DNA of 64,000 bases from Gemmatimonadales bacterium (lineage in GTDB: Bacteria; Gemmatimonadota; Gemmatimonadetes; Gemmatimonadales; GWC2-71-9): positions 1-64,000 of the forward strand of contig DASYCE010000001.1 in the NCBI GenBank assembly GCA_036500345.1, written 5' to 3'. Positions within the stretch are counted from its first letter, which is position 1, and every line of letters begins with the position of its first letter. The translations under genes were made by a program, and so were the position numbers. Under the pieces are notes generated by a model. That model was not told the DNA's origin. It worked only from the letters and a program-made list of their open reading frames with translations, and did not search any database. Of the stretch, positions 25,627-33,671 are shown piece after piece.

Positions 25627-26709
25627 CTACGGTCCGCAGAACGGCAGTCGGTACATCCACACCGGTGCGATCTCGCCGACCAGGATCCGGCAAAAGCGCG
25701 GACCCGTTGCGGTGCGCGCCACTACATCCCATCCCACTCCGTCGTGCGCGGCGTGGATCTGCGCGACGGTCCCGGCGGAGAGCACGAAGTTCGACGCATT
25801 GGTGACGCTGTCGAGCGTCCCCGCGTAGTGACCGTAGTCCATCCGGAAGGCCGTCCCCGCCGCTTCGAGATTGCGCAGGTCGATCGCCAGGACGCGTGTA
25901 CCGAGAGAAGTATCTGGCGGAAACTCATCGCCCCGGCGGGCGCACGCCGGACTCACCGAATGTGGCGGCATCGTGACGCCGAATACCTCGATCCGTTCGA
26001 GGCCGTCCGCGTCGCGCCGGCGGCCCACCACGACGTCGCGTCGAATCTGCATCATCTCGAATCCAGCCGGCAGCAGAACTCGTCCCAGTTCGCGGCCATC
26101 CGCCGCGCGCACCGACCACGTCGCTGATCCCTCGTCCCTGAGCCAGACGCGGTCGGCGCCATCAGGGACGAGTTCGCGATACGCGGTGTCGTGCGGCGGC
26201 GGCAATCGATCGATCAGCGGTCGGAGGCACGCCGAGAGGGGCTGGCCGGTCGCGTGGATCAGCGTGCGCCGGTAGGCAATCGGCGTGATGTTGCGTCGTT
26301 CTTCCGGTGTCGAAACCCAGCTGCGCACCAGCGTGCCGTTGGGGAGGTACAGCGTCCACCGCGAGGTCTGATCATCAAAGGCCACGATCGAATCGCCGCG
26401 GAGCGGGTAGATCGTCACGCGACCGCGATATTCGCCCGGTCCGCTGCCGTGCTGGCCGATGCGCGCGAGAAAGGTGCCGTGTTCCTCGTAGCGCCGGATC
26501 TGCAGCGGGTCACTTGCAACCGCGACAAGGTGACCGTCCTCCTGCCGGAATGCGCCGGTGATCCCGACCAGTTCCTGATTCGGATCGCCGGCGGTCGCGC
26601 CCACCACCGTGAGCGGTCGCGCCGTCACCGGCCACACCGGACCCTGCGCAATGACTGGCCGGGCGGCCGCCGCAAACAGCGCAGCGGAGACGGCAAGTGC
26701 GCCTGACAT
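25627..26709 (-). CDS. secreted 6-bladed beta-propeller protein
   Basis: A 360-residue exported protein. The ATG at 26709 has GAGGAC upstream and opens a signal peptide ending RPVIA|QGPVWP. The propeller includes IGQHGSGPGEYRGRVTIYPL, the GxGPGE(Y/F) blade motif also found in the gene at 45424. Blades follow as repeated strand-turn units (VAFDDQTSRWTLYLPNGTLV, AADGRELGRVLLPAGFEMMQ). Cys pairs are in CLRPL, SPACARRGDE, FCRI and PFCGP. No enzyme motif is seen. Such propellers are usually binding or scaffolding proteins. It begins 8 bases after purD stop and may be co-transcribed with it. Confidence 0.78.
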   Translation of the reverse strand: MSGALAVSAALFAAAARPVIAQGPVWPVTARPLTVVGATAGDPNQELVGITGAFRQEDGHLVAVASDPLQIRRYEEHGTFLARIGQHGSGPGEYRGRVTIYPLRGDSIVAFDDQTSRWTLYLPNGTLVRSWVSTPEERRNITPIAYRRTLIHATGQPLSACLRPLIDRLPPPHDTAYRELVPDGADRVWLRDEGSATWSVRAADGRELGRVLLPAGFEMMQIRRDVVVGRRRDADGLERIEVFGVTMPPHSVSPACARRGDEFPPDTSLGTRVLAIDLRNLEAAGTAFRMDYGHYAGTLDSVTNASNFVLSAGTVAQIHAAHDGVGWDVVARTATGPRFCRILVGEIAPVWMYRLPFCGP

Positions 26710-26717
26710 TGCCGTCC

Positions 26718-27992
26718 TCACCGAGCCCGTTCCTTCTCGCGCCACCCGATGTCGCGACGAAACTGCTTTCCGTCGAACTGCACCGCTTCCGCCGCACCAC
26801 GACTCCGCTGCTGTGCTGCATCGAAGTGATCGGTGACCGCGGTGAGTGCCAGCACGCGCCCGCCGTTCACTACGAGTGCTCCATCGGGACTCCGCGCCGT
26901 TCCGGCGTGGTACGCCGTGACGCCGTCGCCGAGCTCTGCCGGCAGTGTGATGACGGCGCCGCGTTCCGGCGTGTCGGGATATCCGCGCGCCGCAACGATC
27001 GTCGTCACAGCGCTCGCAGTTCGAATCGCGATCGGCGGGAGTGCGTCTCCACGTGCTGCGGCGTCGAAGAGGCCGACCAGCCCCGACCGGACCAGCGGCA
27101 GGACGACCTGCGTTTCGGGATCGCCGAGTCGGCAGTTGAATTCGACGACGTTGGGCGTTCCATCCGGGTGGAGCATCACGCCGGCATAGAGGACGCCGCG
27201 ATACGGCTCCCCTTGTCGCGCCAGTTCGGCGAGCGTCGGCAGCAGGACTTCATTCCTCACCCGTTCGAGCACCGTCGGCGTGGCGATCGACACTGGCGCG
27301 TAGGCGCCCATTCCGCCGGTATTCGGCCCGCGGTCTCCTTCCAATAGCCGCTTGTGGTCCTGCGCTGCGGGAAGGAGTGTCACGTCGCGACCGTTTGTGA
27401 TGGCGAGGACCGAGAGCTCCTCGCCCTGGAGAAACTCCTCGATCACGACCATGGCACCGGCGTCGCCAAGGACGCGGTCCGCGAGCATCGAGGTCACGGC
27501 GCGCCGCGCATCACTCCTGGTTTCGCAGACCACGGCACCCTTGCCGGCCGCGAGTCCCGACGCCTTGACCACCAGCGGCTCGGCGTGCCGTTCGACGTAC
27601 GCGAGAGCACGTTGCAGGTCGGTGAAGGTTTCGCTGGCGGCGGTCGGCACCCCGGCCGCGCGCATCAGATCCTTGGCGAACGATTTCGACGCTTCGATGC
27701 GTGCGCCGTGCGCTCCCGGCCCGAACACGGTCTTTCCCTCGGCGCGGAGCCGGTCGGCGAGACCGATGGCCAGTGGAAGTTCCGGACCGACGACAACCAG
27801 GTCGATCGCATACGCATCAGTGGCGTCGGCGATCCGGTCGATATCGGTCGGCTGGATGGGGAGATTGGTGGCGAGATCCGCGGTGCCGGGATTTCCCGGC
27901 GCGACGTAGAGCAGATGGGAAGCGTCGTCGGCAGCGAAGGCGTGGGCGAGGGCGTGCTCGCGGCCGCCGCTACCGACGACGAGAATCCTCAT
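26718..27992 (-). CDS. purD: phosphoribosylamine-glycine ligase
   Basis: Ligates glycine to 5-phosphoribosylamine with ATP in step 2 of purine synthesis (GAR synthetase). The 424-residue length and ATP-grasp fold are normal: ILVVGSGGREHALAHAFA, IDLVVVGPELPLAIGLADRL, VFGPGAHGARIEASKSFAKD, PLVVKASGLAAGKGAVVCET, EEFLQGEELSVLAITNGRDV, GPNTGGMGAYAPVS and VVEFNCRLGDPETQVVLP. Its ATG overlaps the stop of the upstream M48 peptidase gene by 4 bases. No other de novo purine genes lie nearby. Confidence 0.96.
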   Translation of the reverse strand: MRILVVGSGGREHALAHAFAADDASHLLYVAPGNPGTADLATNLPIQPTDIDRIADATDAYAIDLVVVGPELPLAIGLADRLRAEGKTVFGPGAHGARIEASKSFAKDLMRAAGVPTAASETFTDLQRALAYVERHAEPLVVKASGLAAGKGAVVCETRSDARRAVTSMLADRVLGDAGAMVVIEEFLQGEELSVLAITNGRDVTLLPAAQDHKRLLEGDRGPNTGGMGAYAPVSIATPTVLERVRNEVLLPTLAELARQGEPYRGVLYAGVMLHPDGTPNVVEFNCRLGDPETQVVLPLVRSGLVGLFDAAARGDALPPIAIRTASAVTTIVAARGYPDTPERGAVITLPAELGDGVTAYHAGTARSPDGALVVNGGRVLALTAVTDHFDAAQQRSRGAAEAVQFDGKQFRRDIGWREKERAR

Positions 27993-29017
27993 CCAACGTT
28001 TCGCTGGCGCGCTTCGTTGAAGGCATCGCGTGCCCGCTCGGCGGCCTGTTTTGCCGCGGTCTTGAGCTGGTCGGCAAAGACGTTGAACTCTTCCTTGTAG
28101 TGCTGCGCCGCGTCCTTCATGTCGTCGCGCAACGGACGCTCGTCGGCTTCCGGCGTACCGCGACGCACGTACTCACCACCGACGATCCGCTCGTAGGCGC
28201 CGCTGCGCACCCACTTCTGCACTTCGCCGGCGCGGACGACGTTCATCGGATGCGTCAACGCGAGGGTGTTGAGGACCTTGTACACGATGTCGAAGCCGTC
28301 GTGCTGCTCGGCGTACTCGCTCGCCTGGACCATGAACGGCTCCAGGTTGAGGTCGCCGGGCCGCACATTCGAGATATTGGCACCGCCGGCCATCTTCATG
28401 AACAGGCGCATCGTCGCGGCGAGATCCTGCGAGCCGAGGAGCCCGGCGCGATCGGCCGAGAGTTCGGACTTGCGCGACCATTCCAGGAACGCGAGCCGTA
28501 CCGGAAGGACGACGAGTTCGACCGGAAAGGGGAGCGCGCCGATGCTGATCAGCAGCATGATCGCCGCGATCGTGCTGTACAGCGCATGCCCGCTCATCAC
28601 GTGGCCGAGCTCATGGGCCAGCAGCACCCGCTGCTCGTCGGTATCGAGGAGTTCGAACGCCGACGAATGGATCACGATGAACGGATCGTCGACGCCGTAC
28701 GCACCGGCGTTGAAGATCGGGGTCTGCGTAACGTACAGCTCCGGCACCTTCTCCCATCCGAAGGTGGTGCAGTTCTCGAGGTGCATTGCCCAGAGCTGCG
28801 GGAATTGCGTCGGCCCGACGCGAATCGCGTTCCCCTGGAAGAGGAGGCGGATCCCGCGTTCGCCACCGAGAATCCCGAGAATCTTGCGGATGACCTGGTC
28901 GACGCCGGGGAGTGCCCGGAGCGCCTGCAACGCGGCACGGTCAGCAGGATGCTCCCAGGACACCGGGGCGATGTCGGGGAGGGCAACGCGGGGTCGGGCA
29001 GCTGGCAGCGAAGTCAT
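27989..29017 (-). CDS. M48-family zinc metallopeptidase
   Basis: A 342-residue peptidase. The zinc site is HELGHVMSGH (HExxH), with the third ligand Glu in KSELSADRAG. Two hydrophobic helices (IAAIMLLISIGALPFPVELV and neighbouring) suggest membrane anchoring. M48 proteins cut membrane proteins, as in HtpX, or act in the periplasm; here no signal peptide is visible, so a cytosolic-facing membrane peptidase is likely. The C-terminal 60 residues are a charged helix (RDDMKDAAQHYKEEFNVFAD). Its stop overlaps purD by 4 bases although the functions look unrelated. Confidence 0.88.
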   Translation of the reverse strand: MTSLPAARPRVALPDIAPVSWEHPADRAALQALRALPGVDQVIRKILGILGGERGIRLLFQGNAIRVGPTQFPQLWAMHLENCTTFGWEKVPELYVTQTPIFNAGAYGVDDPFIVIHSSAFELLDTDEQRVLLAHELGHVMSGHALYSTIAAIMLLISIGALPFPVELVVLPVRLAFLEWSRKSELSADRAGLLGSQDLAATMRLFMKMAGGANISNVRPGDLNLEPFMVQASEYAEQHDGFDIVYKVLNTLALTHPMNVVRAGEVQKWVRSGAYERIVGGEYVRRGTPEADERPLRDDMKDAAQHYKEEFNVFADQLKTAAKQAAERARDAFNEARQRNVG

Positions 29018-29094
29018 GGTTGGCTCAACGATAAGGAGTGGCGGACCCTACGCGCCCTGGCAGGTCGAGTTTCATGGTGCACCGTGTCCGCCGG

Positions 29095-30261
29095 TCAACG
29101 GAGTGCCCGATCGAGGTCGGCCATCAGGTCGCGGACATCCTCGATCCCGACGGAAAGCCGGACCAGCGAATCGGTGAGCCCCATCTCTTCCCGCATCGCC
29201 TTGGGCACCGAGGCGTGCGTCATCGACGCCGGATGTCCGATCAGGCTTTCAACCCCGCCGAGCGATTCCGCGAGGGTGAAGATGCGCGTCCCTTCGGCGA
29301 CGGTGCGCGCCCGTTCGACCGAGCCAAGCTCGATCGAGATGATGCCGCCGAATGCGGACATCTGCCGTGACGCGAGCGCGTGCTGCGGGTGGCTGGACAG
29401 TCCGGGATAATAGACCCGCGGAATATCCTTGCGCGACGCGAGCCACTGAGCCAGCTGCATGGCATTGTCGCAGTGGGCCCGCATGCGAAGCGGCAGCGTC
29501 TTGACGCCGCGGAGCGCCAGCCAGCAATCGAACGGGCCCGGGACCGCACCACTGGCGTTCTGGATGAACCCGATCCGCTCGGCGAGATCGTCGCGCGACG
29601 TGATCAGCGCTCCACCGACCATGTCGGAGTGACCGTTGAGATATTTGGTCGTGGAGTGGAGCACGATGTCGGCGCCGAGCGCCAGCGGGCGTTGCAGCAT
29701 CGGGGTGGCGAAGGTGTTGTCGGCGACGAGCACCACGCCGCGGGCCTGCGCGAGGTCGCCCAGCTGCGCGAGATCCGCGAGAAACATCATCGGGTTGGTC
29801 GGCGTCTCGCAGTAGATCATCCTGGTGTTCGGCTGCATCGCAGCGTCGACACGTGCGGTCTCGCGCATGTCGACAAAGGTGAACGAGAGGCCGAACTGAC
29901 CGTAGATCCGTTCCATCTGACGATGGCTGCCGCCGTAGATGTTGTTCCCGACGACGACGTGATCGCCGGCAGCAAGCAGCTTGAGCACCGCGTCCAGCGC
30001 GGCGAGTCCCGACGCGAACGCAAAGGCATGCGTCGCGCCTTCGAGCGCGGCGAGATTCCGTTGCCAGGCGTTGCGCGTCGGATTGCTCGTCCGCGCGTAT
30101 TCGAAGCCGTTGTGCGGCTTGCCGAGCCCGTCCTGGGCATAGGTCGAGGTCTGATAGATCGGCGGCATCACGGCGCCGGAGAGCGGGTCGGGAATCGCGC
30201 CCGCATGCACGGCGAGCGTGGCGATGCGCTGGTCGGTCTGATCGTCGTGGGCGTGAGTCAT
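29095..30261 (-). CDS. cystathionine gamma-synthase/lyase-type PLP enzyme
   Basis: A 388-residue Cys/Met-metabolism enzyme (fold type I PLP). [31 protein letters not shown] and [15 protein letters not shown] are early motifs. The PLP Lys is in [16 protein letters not shown], and [18 protein letters not shown] followed by [18 protein letters not shown] is the C-terminal signature. The family includes cystathionine gamma-synthase, gamma-lyase and homocysteine-forming enzymes, and the exact reaction is not decidable here. ATG 30261 overlaps the stop of the upstream DNA methyltransferase gene by 4 bases. Confidence 0.93.
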   Translation of the reverse strand: MTHAHDDQTDQRIATLAVHAGAIPDPLSGAVMPPIYQTSTYAQDGLGKPHNGFEYARTSNPTRNAWQRNLAALEGATHAFAFASGLAALDAVLKLLAAGDHVVVGNNIYGGSHRQMERIYGQFGLSFTFVDMRETARVDAAMQPNTRMIYCETPTNPMMFLADLAQLGDLAQARGVVLVADNTFATPMLQRPLALGADIVLHSTTKYLNGHSDMVGGALITSRDDLAERIGFIQNASGAVPGPFDCWLALRGVKTLPLRMRAHCDNAMQLAQWLASRKDIPRVYYPGLSSHPQHALASRQMSAFGGIISIELGSVERARTVAEGTRIFTLAESLGGVESLIGHPASMTHASVPKAMREEMGLTDSLVRLSVGIEDVRDLMADLDRALR

Positions 30262-31106
30262 TTGGCGCGCCGGGTCTGGGTAGAAGGGAAGCGGGTGTTG
30301 CGGCCGGCAAAGCGCCGCCGCATCACGTCAATCGCTTCAGGATTGCTGTCAATCAGTACCACGTCGCGGCCATGCCGGTCGGCGGCGTCGCCGAACGAGC
30401 CGCTCCCCGCGAAGAAGTCGCACAGCATCGCGCCAGGTTCCGAATGCACCTTGACGATCCGCTCGAGGATGCCGACCGGCTTCTGCGTCGGATAGCCGGT
30501 GCGCTCCCTCCCCGTGGGACTGACGATCGTGTGCCACCAGGTATCGGTCGGCGTCTTGCCGCGCGCCGCCTTGGCCGGTCCGACGAGCTGCGGCGCCATG
30601 TAGGCGATCCGGTCGGCATCGTCGAGACGGAAGGTGTAGCGGGCGGGATCGCGAGTGTACCAGAGAATGTTGTCGTGCTTGGCGGGCCAGCGCGTGGTCG
30701 ACCGCGCGCCGTAGTCGTACGCCCAGATGATTTCGTTCTGGAAGGACGCCCGGCCGAAGATCTGATCGAGCAGCACCTTCACATAATGGACTTCTCGAAC
30801 ATCGAGATGCACGAAGAGGCTCCCGGTGCTCGTGAGCACGCGGTGCGCCTCCCGGAGTCTCGGCTCGAGAAAGCCGATGTAGTCGTCGAAGGTGTCGGGA
30901 TAGCTGCGGGTGTCGAGCCGAAGCGTGCGATAGCGGCGCTGCTGAAAGCCGGTGCGGTCGCCGGTGTCGTCGCGAACCGTGCGCGTCCGTGTCAGGCGCC
31001 GCGGCGAGCCGGTGTTGAATGGCGGGTCGATATAGATCAGATCGAACCGGCGATCGGGGAATCGGCGCAACACGTCGAGATTGTCGCCCAGATGGATGTC
31101 GATCAC
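30258..31106 (-). CDS. orphan site-specific DNA methyltransferase
   Basis: A 282-residue amino-methyltransferase of the N6-adenine/N4-cytosine type. The catalytic DPPF lies near residue 27 (FDLIYIDPPFNTGSP), and the SAM motif FxGxG is late in DFFAGSGSFGDAA, so the motif order is of the beta class. YPTQKPVGILERIVKVHSEP precedes the SAM motif, and the target-recognition region lies between. There is no restriction endonuclease nearby, so it may be a solitary methylase used for epigenetic control or a relic. The start is GTG at 31106 with GGAGG upstream. It overlaps the PLP gene by ATGA. Confidence 0.88.
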   Translation of the reverse strand: MIDIHLGDNLDVLRRFPDRRFDLIYIDPPFNTGSPRRLTRTRTVRDDTGDRTGFQQRRYRTLRLDTRSYPDTFDDYIGFLEPRLREAHRVLTSTGSLFVHLDVREVHYVKVLLDQIFGRASFQNEIIWAYDYGARSTTRWPAKHDNILWYTRDPARYTFRLDDADRIAYMAPQLVGPAKAARGKTPTDTWWHTIVSPTGRERTGYPTQKPVGILERIVKVHSEPGAMLCDFFAGSGSFGDAADRHGRDVVLIDSNPEAIDVMRRRFAGRNTRFPSTQTRRAK

Positions 31107-31173
31107 GCCGCCTCCGCGTTCGCGCCCGGGACGAATCTACTCCTGATCACTGCCCGCTGCCCCCGGTTCACTG

Positions 31174-31179
31174 TATTTT
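31174..31179 (+). promoter_or_regulatory. -10-like hexamer of the HD-GYP operon, leaderless
   Basis: TATTTT (31174-31179) stands 6 bases before ATG 31186. No Shine-Dalgarno precedes the start and no good -35 is seen. Confidence 0.4.
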
Positions 31180-31185
31180 GCGCGC

Positions 31186-32250
31186 ATGGCGTCTGACAGC
31201 GGTCCGCATGAAGTGCCGATCCCGCGCGTCCTGATCGTTGACGACGATTATCGCGTGCGCGAGATCCTCGCGCGCGTGCTGAAGACCCAGGGGTACCACG
31301 TCAGCGAAGCCGGCGACACCGACTCCGCGCTCGCGATGCTCGCCAGCAGCGGCGAGGTGCCACTGGTCCTGAGCGACCTGCACATGCCGGGGCGCGACGG
31401 GATGGAACTCCTGCGCGAAGTGCGCGGCCGCTATCCCGACACAGCTGTCGTGATGCTGACCGGCGATGGCGAAGTCGCCACCGCGGTGGAGTGTCTCAAG
31501 ATCGGCGCGCGCGACTATCTCTCGAAGCCGGTGCAGGCACAGGAAGTCCGTGCGCGCATCGAGAAGGCGCTCGCCGAACGCCGCATGTCGCTGGAGATCC
31601 GCCGGCTCAAGGAAAGCTACCAGCAGGACCTCGAGCGGCAGGTGCAGCAGCTGTCGCGAAAGAATCAGGCAATGTTCCTCGCGCAGGTGCAGATGGCCGT
31701 CACGATGCTGGAGGCGAAGGATCCATACACGCGCGGCCACTCGGCGCGGGTATCGATCTACGCCGTCGCCACCGGCCGGCAGCTCGGGCTCGACAGCGCC
31801 ATGCTCGAACAGATCCGGCTCGGCGGCGAACTGCACGACATCGGCAAGATCGGGACGCGCGATGCCGTCCTGCACAAGCCCGACGCGCTCACCCCCGAGG
31901 AATTCGCCGAGATGCGGCGTCACACGGTCGAAGGCGAAGCGATGCTCAGCGTCCTCCGCGCCGATCACCCGGAGGTGCTGCACATCGTGCGGTGGCATCA
32001 CGAGCGCCTCGATGGCACCGGATTCCCGGATGGGCTGGTCGGCGACCAGATCCCGATCGCGGCGCGGATCGTGTCGGTTGTGGATGCGTTCGACGCGATG
32101 ACGTCCACCCGCGCGTATCGCGAACATCAAGGAGCCCAGGTGTCGATTGCCGAATTGCAGCGGTGCGCCGGGCGACAGTTCGACCCCCGGATCGTCGAGG
32201 CGTTCCTCGGCGCCTATCCCGGCCCCGACGCCCTGCCGATCCGGGTGTGA
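31186..32250 (+). CDS. response regulator with HD-GYP phosphodiesterase domain
   Basis: A 354-residue two-domain protein. Residues 14-128 are a receiver with DDD at 19-21, phospho-Asp64 in VLSDLHMPGRDG and Lys in LSKPV. A coiled-coil-like linker (LKESYQQDLERQVQQLSRKN) follows. The HD-GYP domain has HD at 217-218 (GELHDIGKIG) and HHERLDGTGFP at 271-281, where the GYP triad reads GFP. HD-GYP proteins hydrolyse cyclic di-GMP or related dinucleotides, so phosphorylation probably controls second-messenger levels. Its stop overlaps the glmM start by GTGA, linking it to amino-sugar synthesis. Confidence 0.94.
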   Translation: MASDSGPHEVPIPRVLIVDDDYRVREILARVLKTQGYHVSEAGDTDSALAMLASSGEVPLVLSDLHMPGRDGMELLREVRGRYPDTAVVMLTGDGEVATAVECLKIGARDYLSKPVQAQEVRARIEKALAERRMSLEIRRLKESYQQDLERQVQQLSRKNQAMFLAQVQMAVTMLEAKDPYTRGHSARVSIYAVATGRQLGLDSAMLEQIRLGGELHDIGKIGTRDAVLHKPDALTPEEFAEMRRHTVEGEAMLSVLRADHPEVLHIVRWHHERLDGTGFPDGLVGDQIPIAARIVSVVDAFDAMTSTRAYREHQGAQVSIAELQRCAGRQFDPRIVEAFLGAYPGPDALPIRV

Positions 32251-33638
32251 CCGCCAACTCCGAAGGATCTCCCGCCGGGACATTGATGATCTCGGTTTCC
32301 GGCATGCGTGGTCTCGTCGGAACCGATCTCACGCCGGAAATCGTCGCCCGTCACGCCGCGGCCCTCGGTGCCTGGGTTCGCTCGAGTGGTGGAACCCACG
32401 TCGTGCTCGGTCGCGACGCGCGCACCTCGGGCGAGATGTTCGCGCGGGCAGCAACCGCCGGGTTGCAATCGGTCGGCGTCGACGTGATCGATGTCGGCGT
32501 CGCGCCCACGCCCACGGTGCAGATGGCCGTCGAGCACCACTGTGCCGGCGCCGGCTTGATCATCACGGCGAGTCACAATCCGATCGAATGGAACGCCCTC
32601 AAGTTCGTCGGGCCCGACGGAATCTTCCTCGACGCCGCGGCCGGCGCGACGGTACGTGCGCTCGCCGCGGACGGTCCCCAGCGCGCCGGATGGGATGAGA
32701 TTGGCAGCGCCACGATTGACGACGGCGCCATCGCTCGCCATCTCGACGCCATCCTTGCCCTCCCCGATATCGACGCCGAGGCGATTCGCGCCCGCGGATT
32801 CCATGTGGCACTCGATTGCGTCCGGGGTGCCGGTGCGCCCACCATGCTGGCGCTCTTCGACCGCCTCGGCGTCCGGGTGAGCGGCATCAATCTCGAAAGT
32901 GATGGCCGATTTCCGCGCCCCCCGGAGCCGGTCCCCGAGAATCTCGGCGCGCTCGGCGAACTGGTGCAGCAGTCGGCCGCCGACATCGGGATGGCCGTCG
33001 ACCCCGACGTCGATCGCCTGGCGCTCGTCGACGAGACCGGCGCTCCGATCGGCGAGGATTACACCCTTGCCCTCGCCATCCGTGCGGTACTCGCGAGGCA
33101 AATGCCGGGAAGTACGCCGCCGGTCGTGGTCGCCAACCTCTCCACATCACTGGTCGTGGCAGATGCCGCCCGCGCAGGTGGCGCTCGATTCCTTCAGGCC
33201 CCGGTTGGCGAGGCGAACGTTGCCCGGGCGATCGTCGCCAACGGCGCCACCATCGGTGGCGAGGGGAACGGCGGCGTGATCCTCCCAGCGCTTCACGTCG
33301 GGCGCGACGCTCCCTTGGGGGCGGCCCTCATCTTGCAATACCTCGCCGGCCTGGGTCGGTCGCTCTCTGCCATGGTTCGGGAGGCGCCCCGATACGTCAT
33401 TGTCAAAGCAAAGGCCGAACGCGGTGGCGATCTCGAAGCGCAATATCGGCGGCTTGCGGCGATCTTTCCCGACGCCGAACTCGACCGGCGTGATGGCCTC
33501 CGTCTCGGATGGTCCGACCGATGGCTTCACGTCAGGCCGTCGGGGACCGAGCCGATCGTTCGCCTGATTGCCGAGGCGCCGACTATCGAAGGAGCAGACG
33601 CACTGATTGCCCGGGCGCGCGACGCCCGCGAGGGTTAG
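32247..33638 (+). CDS. glmM: phosphoglucosamine mutase
   Basis: Converts glucosamine-6-phosphate to glucosamine-1-phosphate for UDP-GlcNAc, peptidoglycan and lipopolysaccharide. The 463-residue alpha-D-phosphohexomutase has the catalytic Ser109 in ITASHNPIEWNALKF and the Mg2+ site in AVDPDVDRLALVDE. The sugar loop is GGEGNGGVILP, and the phosphate-binding loop near the end is RPSGTEPIVRLIAEAP. GTG 32247 overlaps the HD-GYP gene by 4 bases; an internal ATG (32286) is another possible start. glmS follows 33 bases downstream, so the amino-sugar pathway genes are adjacent. Confidence 0.94.
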   Translation: MTANSEGSPAGTLMISVSGMRGLVGTDLTPEIVARHAAALGAWVRSSGGTHVVLGRDARTSGEMFARAATAGLQSVGVDVIDVGVAPTPTVQMAVEHHCAGAGLIITASHNPIEWNALKFVGPDGIFLDAAAGATVRALAADGPQRAGWDEIGSATIDDGAIARHLDAILALPDIDAEAIRARGFHVALDCVRGAGAPTMLALFDRLGVRVSGINLESDGRFPRPPEPVPENLGALGELVQQSAADIGMAVDPDVDRLALVDETGAPIGEDYTLALAIRAVLARQMPGSTPPVVVANLSTSLVVADAARAGGARFLQAPVGEANVARAIVANGATIGGEGNGGVILPALHVGRDAPLGAALILQYLAGLGRSLSAMVREAPRYVIVKAKAERGGDLEAQYRRLAAIFPDAELDRRDGLRLGWSDRWLHVRPSGTEPIVRLIAEAPTIEGADALIARARDAREG

Positions 33639-33671
33639 CGGGAATACAGCACCACTGAGGAGTTGACGAGC

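Noticed and set aside
27701-29410. Long + strand frame antisense to purD and the M48 gene
   Set aside because: Arg-rich shadow with no domain pattern; the minus-strand genes match known families.
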